From Ichthyosporea sp. XGB-2017a (Eukaryota; Opisthokonta; Ichthyosporea), in assembly GCA_002811675.1 (NCBI GenBank), contig PDIM01000013.1:91289-151635 (forward strand): a stretch of DNA of 60,347 bases. The letters run 5' to 3'. Of the stretch, positions 37,989 through 47,977 are shown piece by piece. The notes beneath the pieces are model-generated. The model was not told the origin of the DNA and did not search any database. It saw nothing but the letters and a program-made list of their open reading frames with translations. The position numbers and the translations under genes are program-made. How positions within the stretch are numbered: the stretch's first letter is position 1; each line of letters opens with the position of its first letter.

Positions 37989-38326
37989 CACTTTCTCAAG
38001 AATCGCTGTATACACAATACAAACCTGTATTAAATTAACAAACAAAAGTACAAATCAGTCACCTAGAAGAACTTTGAAACTAAATCATAGATCCAATCGC
38101 TTTTTTGATTTAATTTGCAATGAAAAAATAAAGAAAACATGTGGAAGGGCGTTTTTTCAACTGTCCCTTGGTTTTTTTGTATTTGAATTTTCAGTAGAAA
38201 AATTTCCTCTCCCACTCAAAAATATTCTCCAAAGATATTTTTTTTTTTTTGGTTTGGTGTTTGATTTTGTTTGCCTTTTTTCAATACTTTTTTTAGGGGT
38301 GGTGGATTCGATGTGGATAGAGAGGA
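37989..38326. promoter_or_regulatory. Divergent upstream region, tRNase Z / FHIT
   Basis: The region contains a long T tract on the plus strand (38240-38300) ending CTTTTTTTAG, 30 nt before the FHIT ATG. An out-of-frame ATG (38311) lies in the FHIT leader. Nothing else is recognised. Confidence 0.45.
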
Positions 38327-39073
38327 ATGTCGCTAAAATTTGGAAAAGTGGTGATTAGCGAGCAGAATCAAGTGTTCAGGAAGACTGCTCTGTCGTATGC
38401 CTTTACGAATCTAATGCCTATTGTGGATGGCCATGTCCTTGTGGCCCCAAAAAGATGCATAAAGAGATTTTATGAGCTGACTGAAGGTATGTGAGAATTT
38501 ATTTGTCAATCAGGGTAGCATCAAAGAAGATTATTGTTCCTGGAGGACTTGTGTTATTTACTGTGTGGAAATCATGTTTACTGGGTAGAGGAAATCAGTG
38601 ATTTGTTCAAGCTTGTCCAAGAAGTAGGTGAGGTGGTTGAGGGATTTTATAAAGCAAGCTCGCTTACAATTTCTGTACAGGATGGTAAAGAAGCTGGACA
38701 AACGATTGACGTGAGTAAATTGTTGAAGGCTGAAGAATTTATTTTAATCTGCCAAACAGCGATAGATACTAAGTGATGCATCACTTTTGTATTTGTTTGT
38801 TTTCATTTGGTACAGCATGTTCATGTGCACGTAATTCCTCGTCGAAAGGATGATTTTAATCGAAATGATGAGATATATGAGCAGGTTAGTGTAACAGAAG
38901 TGTTTTTTATTTGTTAATTTCTTATCAGCTATGCGCGTAGATGAGTTCCCATTTCAACTAATTATTCTTTACAGCTTGAGAAACACGATAAAGATCCAGA
39001 ACGAGTACCTCGCAGTGATGAGGAAATGGCCAAGGAGGCTGAGCATCTACGCAACTATTCAATAACTCGTTAA
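38327..39073 (+). CDS. FHIT: FHIT-type diadenosine triphosphate hydrolase
   Basis: Four exons (38327-38486, 38589-38710, 38816-38884, 38975-39073; phases 1, 0, 0) give about 149 residues. It is a histidine-triad hydrolase that splits Ap3A to AMP and ADP. Signatures are MSLKFGKVVI at the start, VDGHVLVAPKR, the bridging SLTISVQDGKEAGQTIDHVH, and the HIT motif HVHVHVIPRR with the tail EAEHLRNYSITR, all closely paralleling human FHIT. The start at 38327 is supported by that homology; the nearer ATG at 38311 is in another frame and overlaps it. Fragile-site biology of the human gene does not apply. The gene diverges from tRNase Z and is followed by an unexplained open stretch. Confidence 0.95.
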
Positions 39074-40005
39074 GTAATGGGGCTAGAGGTTGCTCGAAGA
39101 AAGATACTTTTGGTCTTTTTCATTGGTTTTACATCTGTGGAGTTATTCTATTCATGCTCGTCATAGCTATTTATAGCCAGTACTGGCTAACTCGCCGATG
39201 GTTTGGTGCACCCCTTTTCTAGTATGGTACCGATAAGACTGCATATATTGGCTGCGACTGTGTTTATGGGGAGAATGACGAGAACAGAGAACCGATTCCG
39301 TTGTGTGTCCCTCGTAAAGACGCAACTTACAAATTGTGCTTTCATTACTTCCACGAACACAAGGAGTTGCGTGGTCCAGAATACTACCGGGGCTTGAAAA
39401 CAAGAGGAAAAGCCAGAGCACTTGTGGAACCTTCAACGTCGAGAGCATGAAATGGAAAAAGAAAGAAAGAGGATTGAGAAGCTGACGCGTCAATCGCTTA
39501 GCAAAATGAATATAATCATATCTATAAATATGAATCTTCAAAATGAATGGGATACAGAAAACCCATGTATAGTCAACACCCTTCCCCTACTAGGGTCCTA
39601 CCGTGCACAAGGAAAGGAACTCTGGGAAGGAGGGGGGAGGATGCATTCATGAAACGGTGCAGCCTGGAGGACTATGGCACAATAATCCAGAGTACTGCTA
39701 CTACATAGTGTTGTGCAGTGCAGTTTATTTATAAAATTGTTATTGTTATTATTATTATTATATGGTTATTATTATTATTAACCATTATTATTATATGGTT
39801 ATTATTATTACTGTTGTTATTATTATCATGCTGTTATTATGAGGAGCTAGTCTATCTTGATTTGGTTGTTGTTGTTACTTGTTGTTGTGCACCACCATCC
39901 ATAAAGACTGCTGGAGCTGTTGTTTATGTGAAGGAGAGATTTGAATCCTGTAGTTGTTTTGCATATCGTTTGTGTTTGTGTGTAAATGGACTTGGTCATA
40001 TCATC
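39074..40005. other. Intergenic with an orphan exon-like stretch and an (ATT)n microsatellite
   Basis: From 39223 to 39450 a plus-strand frame after a CCCCTTTTCTAG acceptor is protein-like but lacks an ATG (see findings). From about 39740 to 39840 there is an imperfect (ATT)n/(TTA)n microsatellite. The remainder forms the leader of the first ENPP gene. Confidence 0.45.
39223..39450 (+). other. Orphan exon-like open stretch
   Basis: The frame opens immediately after a strong acceptor-like site and runs about 75 codons to TGA. The translation is protein-like (YGTDKTAYIGCDCVYGENDE at its start, then HEHKELRGPEYYRGL later) with balanced charge. No ATG starts it. It may be the terminal exon of an unmodelled gene whose earlier exons lie upstream, or a pseudogene; a charged helix in another frame follows (39422-39500). 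No family is recognised. Confidence 0.3.
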
Positions 40006-41721
40006 ATGCCTGCTAATTGCGAGGGCCAAGGGCTGTTGATGAACAAAGATGAAGGTGAATCATTGGAGGATCGGGTCACAGGGCAAGCTCGTGCTGAGTC
40101 AGTTTCAGCTTTAGTTGGGCATGGAAATCAGCTGAGCGTGGGAGGGAGAGATGCAACTGTCGAAGGGTATGGGCTATATGGCAGTAACTTGAACATGTAC
40201 TCGAGTTATTCCAACACAGGCTTCTCTATGCCACTGCTTTCGACGATGGATGATCTTGACAAGCTGCCTTTATACTATGAAACAGATATGGAAAAGGCAC
40301 CTTTGAAACCGAAAGAGTATAGCACAGCAGTTAAGAAAAAGAAGAAGAGCTCGGCGTGCCAATGTGTTTTGATCTGCCTTGCGTGTGTGATTGTTTTTTG
40401 TGGTTTAGCTTTGCTTTGTGTGTTCCAGACTGACATTCTTGATGTCCTTGGAATATTTTCCGATGATTCTGATTCTCTTGGAAATCCCGTTTCTGAAAGT
40501 GAGGGCTTTAGTAGCAGTGGTGTTCTTGGAACTAGTAGCAACCGTGACTATCGTGGAACAATATTAATCTCTCTTGATGGGTTTCGACACGATTATTTGG
40601 ATAGAGGCATCACCCCAAATCTAGATATGATCACCCAAGGAGGAACCCGCGCAAAGAGAATGACATCTCAATTTCCGTCTAAAACATTTGTGAATCATTG
40701 GAGTATCATTACAGGGCTTTATCCTGAAACACACGGAATCATTGACAATGAATTCTATAATCCGGTTACCGGAAAGCACTTTACTAATAAGGATCCTAAC
40801 GAATTTAATAATCCTGAATGGTGGCATGGGGATCCTCTGTGGTCTACTGTTAAAAATCAAAACGAAGTGTCTGCGTCCATGTTTTGGGTAGGCAATGCCA
40901 TTAATGATAAGCATAGGAAAGCAAGCTTGTCTGAGAATTATGATTCCTCAGTAAGCTTGGACGACAGAGTCAGTGAAGTTCTTTCGTGGATGGATCGACC
41001 TGTGGAGCGTCGTCCGAAATTTACAGCAGTGTACATGGAGACAACAGATACAATAGGGCACTTGGTTGGACCAAACCATAAGAAAATGACAGAGGCAATC
41101 AAAACAGTGGACAGTGCAGTGGGGAAGTTACTGAAAGGGTTGTACAAGCGGGAGCTCCTTGATTCTTTGGATATCATTGTTGTCAGTGATCATGGGATGA
41201 CTCAACTGTCGGAAGATCGGGTAATAATGCTGAACAAGCTCATAAACTACGACGCCGTTAGCCATCATGTTGAAAACTGCAATACGTTGCTTTATCCAAA
41301 GCCCGGGTTTGAGATGGATTTGTATGCAAACTTAACCTCTGTCTCTCTTAATATGAAGGTCTACGTAAAAAACCCTTCGAAGTATGTTGGGTTGGGTGGA
41401 AAAGCTCCAGAGCCAATCCCTGAGAAGTTTCACTTTAGAAATAGCAATGTTGTCCCAGAAATAATTCTGCTTGCAGATTTGGGGTGGAGTATTGTTGCGG
41501 ATGAAAAATATGACCCCAAATGGGTTCGAGGAGGTAATCATGGTTATGATCCCTCTCTGAAAGATATGGGAGGCATCTTCATTGCCAAAGGACCCCATTT
41601 TAAAGAGGATGCCATTGTCAACGATATGAATAATATCAATGTGTATTCCCTAGTGTGTCATATTCTGGGAGTGGAGCCCAGTCCGAACAATGGGACTGTA
41701 CCAATTGAGGTTCTTCGCTAG
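40006..41721 (+). CDS. ENPP-like ectonucleotide pyrophosphatase/phosphodiesterase A
   Basis: This single-exon gene encodes 571 residues from MPANCEGQGLLM; the upstream in-frame region is microsatellite translation. It is a type II membrane protein: a cytosolic tail of about 110 residues, a basic KKKKK stop, a hydrophobic helix (CVLICLACVIVFCGLALLCV), and an ecto-domain. The alkaline-phosphatase-like catalytic core has ILISLDGFRHDYLD, the nucleophile in SKTFVNHWSIITGLYPETHG, VYMETTDTIGHLVGPNHKKM, IIVVSDHGMTQL and GGNHGYDPSLKDMGGIFIAKGP. All metal ligands and the catalytic Thr appear present. ENPPs cleave nucleotide or lysophospholipid phosphodiesters outside the cell. No somatomedin-B or nuclease-like domain is present, so it resembles ENPP4-7 in layout. 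Confidence 0.93.
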   Translation: MPANCEGQGLLMNKDEGESLEDRVTGQARAESVSALVGHGNQLSVGGRDATVEGYGLYGSNLNMYSSYSNTGFSMPLLSTMDDLDKLPLYYETDMEKAPLKPKEYSTAVKKKKKSSACQCVLICLACVIVFCGLALLCVFQTDILDVLGIFSDDSDSLGNPVSESEGFSSSGVLGTSSNRDYRGTILISLDGFRHDYLDRGITPNLDMITQGGTRAKRMTSQFPSKTFVNHWSIITGLYPETHGIIDNEFYNPVTGKHFTNKDPNEFNNPEWWHGDPLWSTVKNQNEVSASMFWVGNAINDKHRKASLSENYDSSVSLDDRVSEVLSWMDRPVERRPKFTAVYMETTDTIGHLVGPNHKKMTEAIKTVDSAVGKLLKGLYKRELLDSLDIIVVSDHGMTQLSEDRVIMLNKLINYDAVSHHVENCNTLLYPKPGFEMDLYANLTSVSLNMKVYVKNPSKYVGLGGKAPEPIPEKFHFRNSNVVPEIILLADLGWSIVADEKYDPKWVRGGNHGYDPSLKDMGGIFIAKGPHFKEDAIVNDMNNINVYSLVCHILGVEPSPNNGTVPIEVLR

Positions 41722-42077
41722 ATGGCGTGAAGAGGTATTGTTTGACATATACGAGAAAACACAGTTATGTAGTAAATAAAACACACTGAAGCTGATACAT
41801 TTGTGGATGGATAACAAGCCGTGAAGAAGGAAGAAGGGGATTAGGAAGAAGGGGGTCAGCTGGGGAAGAAAATTATTTTGCTACTCTGTTTTTATCTTTT
41901 GTTTTGGGTGTTTTTTTGTTTTGTTTTGTTTTGTTGCTTGTGCTGCTGTTTGATCTTCTGACTGTTCTTATTCTTATTGTTTTTCTTTTGTCTTTTTATT
42001 TGTGTTTGGAGTCAGAGTGTTTGTTGTGAAAGGTAGCAGAGAGAGAAGGCGTTTTGACTGGGAGGGAATACTTCGGG
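41722..42077. other. Intergenic between tandem ENPP genes
   Basis: AAATAAAAC near 41775 is a likely poly(A) signal for ENPP-A. A T/G-rich tract (41880-42020) with two AG sites (GGAGTCAG, AAAGGTAG) leads into ENPP-B. Confidence 0.5.
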
Positions 42078-43804
42078 ATGGGCCTGCGCGATACTGAAAA
42101 TGCGGATTTGTTGTCCGAGGCCGACGACGTTCCTGGCCAGAGCGAAATTTCTATTGAACTTGAGGAGCATCTGGATGGAATGGCTCGAAGATCACGGAGA
42201 AGAATAAGTGAAAGGGATAATTTGACTAAATCCGAAGGGATTTTGCACCAGGAACACCGACGCAGTAAAAAGAGATTTATGGTTTATATATTTCTAACCT
42301 TTGCTGGTATTTGGATTCTGGGTGGTTTAGTGGGCTATTCGATCGGCAAGGGAGAAGAAGCGAGTGTTACTGAAAGAAAGCTACGAACCTCCTCTGATAG
42401 GGTGATTCTCATATCCTTGGATGGGTTTCGCCATGATTATCTGGACCAGGATATCACACCAAATTTAACAAGCATTTTTGTAAATAATGGCTTTAGAGCC
42501 AAAAAGTTTCGACCTTCATTTCCGTCGTCCACCTTTCCAAATCATTGGTCCATCGTTACTGGGCTCAATCCAGAGTCTCATGGCGTGGTTGCTAATATTT
42601 TCTTCGATAGGGCGTCAGGAAAAGAATTTCGGGTGGGGAATCCATGTGTCAATTGCTCGGAGTATGGGTATATGTCAGATTACTGGTATGGGGGAGAGCC
42701 ACTTTGGGAAACTGCGCAGAGACAGGGTGTAGTGTCGGTGTCGGTGATGTGGCCTGGATGTGGAAGAGCATATCGTAAAGAGTTTGACTCGTCGTCAAGT
42801 CAATTAAAGTTCGATATTAGGTCACCGAAAAAATATGTTGACTACAATGGAACTGTGACTTCCCTTGAACGAGTAGATATGTTAATGGACCTTATTGATC
42901 CCGCTGTTAGTGGTGACAATGTGAAATTTGCTAGTTTATACATGAATTTAGCAGATACTTTGGGTCATGATTTTGGTCCACTGTCGAATGAGGTATGTGT
43001 TTCAATTCTGATTCTGTCACTAGAATGTAAGCAATACTAATGAATGTTTTCATTTCTGTTGAATTGGGTGCAGGTCAAGTCAGGCGTTAGAGATCTAGAC
43101 ACCGCGATTGGGTATCTTAAAGAGAGGCTAATGGAAAAGAAATTGTTTTCAAAGTCGGATATAATTGTTGTGAGTGATCATGGGATGACTGCAAAGAAAG
43201 GAGTTGTCCCTTTGTCAAAGTACATCAATTTGGACGACGTAGATTTTGTGTCGTACTATCCTATCTGCAATATTTATCCAAAGAAAGGTTAGTAGCTTGT
43301 GGAAAGTTTATTGTGAAAATATTTGTCTGATGACTTATTTTTGACTATTGAGTAGAGCGAGCATTGGAGGTTCTAGGGGACTTAACGAAACAAAGCATAC
43401 CACATGTGCAAGTGTTTGTGAAAAACAAAGAGTACTTTGAAAACATGATGGAAGAAATGTCTTCTAACAATCTGACACTACCTGATGAAGTTCCACAAAA
43501 GTATCACTATAGGAAAAGTGAACGCATTGGTGAAATTGTTCTTATGGCTGATTTGGGGTACTTTGTTGTAAAGGACGAAGACACCAAGACGAGCAATGGG
43601 ACACACTCTTTCGATAATTTTCTTGACGATATGCAAGGCATTTTTTTGGGCGCGGGACCATCTTTTCGCAAGCAAAGTAGGCTGGATACTGTTTCCAATT
43701 TGAACATTTACAATCTTGTGTGCAGGCTTTTGAATGTTTTTCCGAACACCAATGAAGGCACAAGTTATGCTGATAACATTGGTAGTATTCTTAGATTTAA
43801 TTAA
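42078..43804 (+). CDS. ENPP-like ectonucleotide pyrophosphatase/phosphodiesterase B
   Basis: Three exons (42078-42992, 43074-43287, 43356-43804; phases 0 and 1) encode about 525 residues. It has the same layout as ENPP-A: short acidic/basic cytosolic tail, a helix (FMVYIFLTFAGIWILGGLVGY), then the phosphodiesterase domain. Key motifs are VILISLDGFRHDYLD, SSTFPNHWSIVTGLNPESHG with the nucleophile Thr, YMNLADTLGHDFGPL, IIVVSDHGMTAKKG and HSFDNFLDDMQGIFLGAGP. In the last of these, the usual GNHG is NGTHS, which still supplies the His ligand. Its neighbour is a paralogue, but only this copy has introns, so the pair is an old tandem duplication or one copy was retroposed. The inverted repeat follows within 180 bp. 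Confidence 0.92.
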
Positions 43805-43981
43805 ACTACCCATAACACAGAAGCAGGCCATCAACCGAATGAGCATCAGTCTCGGCTCCTGTTTCCGAACACTGAGAAGAATAAACCAAAAGCCAAAAGG
43901 GCGCTGTCAATAAAAGGACTATAAGATCTGGTGGTATTGGCCTCATAAAAAAGAAGCTGAAGGATATCGTGGTCTGGTGGA
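43805..43981. other. Short 3' region before the inverted repeat
   Basis: This holds the 3'UTR of ENPP-B and the left edge of the inverted repeat. No other structure is visible. Confidence 0.4.
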
Positions 43982-44550
43982 GCAAGAACAGGTGGAGCAA
44001 GGTGTCCAAACGGATGAAACGGTGCGTGATGAAGCAGGAAGTGGTGATACGGGAGTGGCAACTGATCCGATTGACAGTGCTGGGTTGTATGCCTACCAAC
44101 ACGGGAAGCGAGGCTTACCGTTGTCTGAGCGAGTTCCTCTGGTTGAGAGGTTACATAAAGAAGGGCATGGTGGTACTGCTAAGCTGGTGAAGAGAGTTTG
44201 GGATGAAGGATACTATTGGATTCAGCAGATGAAACCCTGACCGCTGTACCTCGTACCTCTTGCAGTCCATACATTTCCCGACCACTTCCTTGCAGTCTTC
44301 TCTCAGCTTCTTCCAATAGTATCCTTCATCCCAAACTCTCTTCACCAACTTAGCAGTACCACCATGCCCTTCTTTATGTAACCTCTCAACCAGAGGAACT
44401 CGCTCAGACAACGGTAAGCCTCGCTTCCCGTGTTGGTAGGCATACAACCCAGCACTGTCAATCGGATCAGTTGCCACTCCCGTATCACCACTTCCTGCTT
44501 CATCACGCACCGTTTCATCCGTTTGGACATCTTGCTCCACCTGTTCTTGC
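43982..44550. mobile_element. 239-bp inverted repeat of a Ty3/gypsy integrase fragment
   Basis: Arms 43982-44220 and 44312-44550 are inverted copies that differ at only about two positions by eye. The 91-bp loop is not inverted. Each arm encodes, on its own strand, part of an integrase H2C2 zinc-binding region: VERLHKEGHGGTAKLVKRVW then GYYW. The minus-strand copy continues past the arm with CKEVVGKCMDCKRYEV, completing the HHCC motif. The source is a retrotransposon, now non-autonomous because only this fragment remains. The transcribed arms would fold into a long hairpin. Confidence 0.85.
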
Positions 44551-44857
44551 ATAAAAGTCATTCACTGCATGAAGCTGGTTCAAAATGGTAGGGGGTCGGA
44601 TACTCTAAGAGTAGAAGAGGGAGGGGCTGTTTGTATGGAAACCTCAGTACAAGATCACCAGACCCCAGAGGCTGTCATAATTACCCCCACACCTCACACG
44701 CGTGTTTTTTATTTTCTTTATTTTGTATTTGTTGTAGTTGGTGATTTGCTGCCTTGGAGTACTTTTGCAAATCTATTTATTGGTTTTGTGTTTGTTTGTT
44801 TCCGAGTGTGATTGTTATCTTTAGGGGGTGTGGGAATCGATAGTGTTTTGGACAAAT
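44551..44857. promoter_or_regulatory. Upstream region of the ZC3H14-like gene
   Basis: A T-rich stretch at about 44700-44822 ends TATCTTTAG, 34 nt before the start codon. An upstream in-frame extension from GTG is not needed. No named factor site is recognised. Confidence 0.4.
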
Positions 44858-46141
44858 ATGATTGAGACAAAGTATGGGGTTTTGCCGGATTTATCCGCTT
44901 TTTCGAAACCGGATGTAGGGAAGATTCAGCGTTCGGTAATGCAGTTTCTGTTCAAGTCTTTGGGAACACCAGTGGGCGGGGAGTTGGAAGCGTTTGTGGA
45001 TATGTCCTTAAGTAAAGGGGCCCAAGAAATCAAATGTGGAGAGCTCGCGGAAATGATTATCCTGTCTTTTAGCAATCCAGAAGAGGTTGATTTTATTGTT
45101 GGTATTGTTGGGGAAGGACTTTTTGAAAAGACTTTGGCATATGTGAATGATAATATGAATAAGGATATGGATAGTGCTGGTGGGGAGAAAGGGAAGCAGA
45201 GTGGTAATAAGGAAAAATATGGAAAAAAGCAAGATCGGGACAGATCCTCGGGCAGGGGGGGGAAATCGAACTTGGCGGACCGCTTGGGTGGGCGTGCGGG
45301 TAATAAGCGTGGGAACGCGGAAGTGGATCGCGAAGAAGGTGGCTCAAGTGGAACAGGAGGTGATTTGCGGAGCTTTCTGAAAAAGAAGAGAGTTGGTGGT
45401 GGTAATGATCGGGAAGAGGGACCTGTAAGAGGGGGATCACACACTCAGTTCAACAATCACAAAAACAACCAGCCCCAAAACGGCCAGTTTAATAATGGCG
45501 GCAATATGAGAATGCGGGGTGGTGGGCGACACAGAGGGGGCCGACCAGGAATGGATTTTGGTGGAGATCAGCAGCAGCAACAGGCACCGCAAGGCTATGG
45601 TTACCCACCAAATGCGACTGCACCTTTCCCCCAAAGACCAATGAGGCCACACTTTGCCCACCCGCCTGCCCCTGCTCAGGTTCAGTGCGCCCAGTTCCCT
45701 TACTGCCAATATGGTACTGGCTGCAGGTTTTTTCATCCTCAGATTGAATGTAAATTTGGAGTTAAATGCTTGAACAAATTTTGTAATTATGTGCATAAGC
45801 AAAGCGATACGCTCTGTAGATTTTACCCATCATGTACAAAAGGTGATGCTTGTCCATTCTTTCACCCTTCAGCCGTGAAGGATTGTAAGTTTGGAGTTTA
45901 TTGTACAAAACGGGCTACTTGCCCCTTTAAGCACCCAGATGCTGCCGAAGGTAAGGATGCTGCTGGGGAGGGTGATGTCAAAGCTGGTACACACATTAGT
46001 GAACGCCAATTCAGCGTTGACGAAAATGAAACACCAGTTGAAAATTTGACCACTGTAAATCCTGTTGAGGGAAGCTCCTCTACTGGAGCCGTTGAGCCCC
46101 CTGCAGATGACCCGAGTAAAGAGGTCGTGTCAGTAGAGTAA
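44858..46141 (+). CDS. ZC3H14/Nab2-like CCCH zinc-finger poly(A)-binding protein
   Basis: This single-exon gene encodes about 427 residues from MIETKYG. The N-terminal 105 residues form a PWI-like helical bundle as in Nab2/ZC3H14 (LQRSVMQFLF, CGELAEMIILSFSNPEEVDFIV). A basic Lys/Arg/Gly-rich middle contains RGG-like repeats and a Gln run. Near residues 275-370 four or five CCCH fingers with short spacing follow: CQYGTGCRFFHP, CKFGVKCLNKFCNYVH, CRFYPSCTKGDACPFFHP, CKFGVYCTKRATCPFKHP. These tandem fingers bind polyadenosine RNA and limit poly(A) tail length and mRNA export in other eukaryotes. The tail is acidic and Pro/Ser-rich. GAAATAAAG near 46306 is a probable poly(A) signal. Confidence 0.87.
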   Translation: MIETKYGVLPDLSAFSKPDVGKIQRSVMQFLFKSLGTPVGGELEAFVDMSLSKGAQEIKCGELAEMIILSFSNPEEVDFIVGIVGEGLFEKTLAYVNDNMNKDMDSAGGEKGKQSGNKEKYGKKQDRDRSSGRGGKSNLADRLGGRAGNKRGNAEVDREEGGSSGTGGDLRSFLKKKRVGGGNDREEGPVRGGSHTQFNNHKNNQPQNGQFNNGGNMRMRGGGRHRGGRPGMDFGGDQQQQQAPQGYGYPPNATAPFPQRPMRPHFAHPPAPAQVQCAQFPYCQYGTGCRFFHPQIECKFGVKCLNKFCNYVHKQSDTLCRFYPSCTKGDACPFFHPSAVKDCKFGVYCTKRATCPFKHPDAAEGKDAAGEGDVKAGTHISERQFSVDENETPVENLTTVNPVEGSSSTGAVEPPADDPSKEVVSVE

Positions 46142-46432
46142 ACTACGAAAAATATTTTCCGAAACCGAGTTTGAAACTTAGCAGCTCTTCAGCAGTGATA
46201 TGGATGTATATTGAAGTTATGTAATGTAATGGCGTGTAAGAGTATTGTGTGGTTGTTGCCATGTTAATGAAAGCGGATTTAAAACCCATCTGGCTAATTT
46301 GAAATAAAGTTAAGAGTATATGCGGATACCCGCAGCTGCCCCCAATCGGGTGGCAAAAGCTGACCCGAGCTGCATGAACGCCTGGGAAAGTAAAAACGGA
46401 ACAGATGAGCAGTTCTTACCAAAATGGTCCCT

Positions 46433-47609
46433 TCAGACATGGTCTCCTGAAAGAGATTCAGTTTCATTCAGTTCAACAGGGGTCACGCTTTCTTTCACAG
46501 ACCCGCTGTCCTCCTCTATACTTGTATTGGCCCTGATGCTCAAAATTTCGTCCTCACCCATGTCACTGAAACTATCAAAATTTTCGGAGGTCACACTTAA
46601 AGTTGAATATCGCTCCCTTCTCGAGCTGCTAATATAGGGTAAAATCTTGATCAAATGTGCATCAATCTTTCTGAATGCAGCTTCTTCATGCTGACGATTT
46701 TTCATTGCGATACTGTTAGTTAATTTGTTTGTGGTGCTAGTAGTGCTTCGCGACGAATCACTCTGCTCAGAACTTTTCCTCTCGTTATTCGAACTTGGCA
46801 CGTTTAGTGACGGACTTCTTTCCGTAGGAATTGTTTTTTGAGGTGGGGCATTCCAGTATTTCAGGCCCTGCATAACTAGAAGCATCTGTTTAATTTCTGG
46901 GGGAATGTCTAGCTTCTGTTCTGGGCTCAGTGCAGCTTGCAATTGTTCAGCTACAGAACTATTGAGCAGTACATGGTCCCGGAACGCTACAAGCGCAATC
47001 TTTTTCACATTGATTTTAGGTAACTCATTCACACATCCCGCGAATATAGCTATCAATGAAGGATAGATTGTTACATAGAACAATCTCCATTGGGCAGATA
47101 GCCTTTCCAGGAAAATTTGTCCATTTAAGTCTGTCAGAGTTTGTCTCAAAATGATCATCCCCTTGCATAGTTTGGCCTTGAAAAGCTGCCCTATAATATT
47201 TCCCATCTGGCCTTCAATGCAGACCCTTTATCAGATTTATATGCAATTCAAAGTTAAGTATAAAGCATTTCACATATTAAGTATTACAAACGAATTCGTT
47301 TTGCTTCGATTCTCAAACTCACCTCAAAGCTTCATTGGCCTGTTCAATAGGATCGACAAGCTTTCCTACTTGGAACAGGGCCGTGATATTATTTGCAAAA
47401 GAATTCCATCTCTCAGGGGCCCCAATCGGATTCTTTTGGTCATCAAACCTGTTTCGAGCACGAGATATGTAAAACCAGTGTTAATAGAACCAGCAGTAAT
47501 AGACCAAGGACTGGCGATGCATCTATCATATCACATACCCTGAATGAGATTTCTGTTGGAAATCGTCCTGATTTCTAAGCTTAGACTTCCCTCCTTGGCG
47601 GTTAGACAT
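46433..47609 (-). CDS. PRR5/Bit61-like TORC2 subunit (HbrB domain)
   Basis: Three exons (47609-47539, 47448-47323, 47225-46433; 90- and 97-bp introns, phases 2 and 2) give about 329 residues. The third exon begins at AAG|GG, so the reading passes VCIEGQM before MGNIIGQLF. The HbrB/PRR5 domain spans about residues 24-160: WNSFANNITALFQVGKLVDP, MIILRQTLTDLNG, LFYVTIYPSLIAIF and KIALVAFRDHVLL. This family (yeast Bit61/HbrB, human Protor-1/2) binds Rictor in TORC2. The rest is Ser/Thr-rich and probably disordered. The leader before the start is T/G-rich with no obvious AG acceptor within 50 nt, unlike most genes here. Confidence 0.82.
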
Positions 47610-47977
47610 AAATACAAACACAAATCAAACCAAAACAACAGCAACAACAACAACAAAATACAGCAAAGAATGCGAAAACGGAATTAAAAAACGAGCGGGG
47701 ATTTCCAAAATCAAAAAAACAGAAATGCATAAAGTTAAGAAATTAAAAAAAAAGAAAGGCGAGAAGAAAAAAGAAAATAAAGGGGCGGCCTTGATAAAGG
47801 TCGACTTTTTGTTTCAATATTGTTTTTCCTCCCTGTTTTTTTTTGGTTGTTTTGTAAAATTGAAAGATTTCTTTATTTGGGATTTGATTGATTTTTGATT
47901 TTGGTTTGTTTGTGTCTCTTTGGATGGAGTGTAAGCAGGATACATAGGTTGATTTATTTCAGGTTTAGTTTGACTTG
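47610..47977. promoter_or_regulatory. Divergent upstream region, PRR5-like / SMIM13-like
   Basis: A-rich on the left (antisense of the PRR5-like leader), T/G-rich on the right. The right side ends GATTTATTTCAG, 15 nt before the micro-protein ATG, a strong acceptor-like match. No other gene is seen. Confidence 0.45.

Noticed and set aside
39167-39541. Minus-strand 124-codon frame after FHIT
   Set aside because: It is antisense to the more protein-like plus-strand stretch and has no start context or domain; both may be remnants but I prefer the plus strand.
39718-40005. N-terminal extension of ENPP-A through the (ATT)n microsatellite
   Set aside because: There is no ATG in frame, and the translation is a run of Ile/Leu from the microsatellite.
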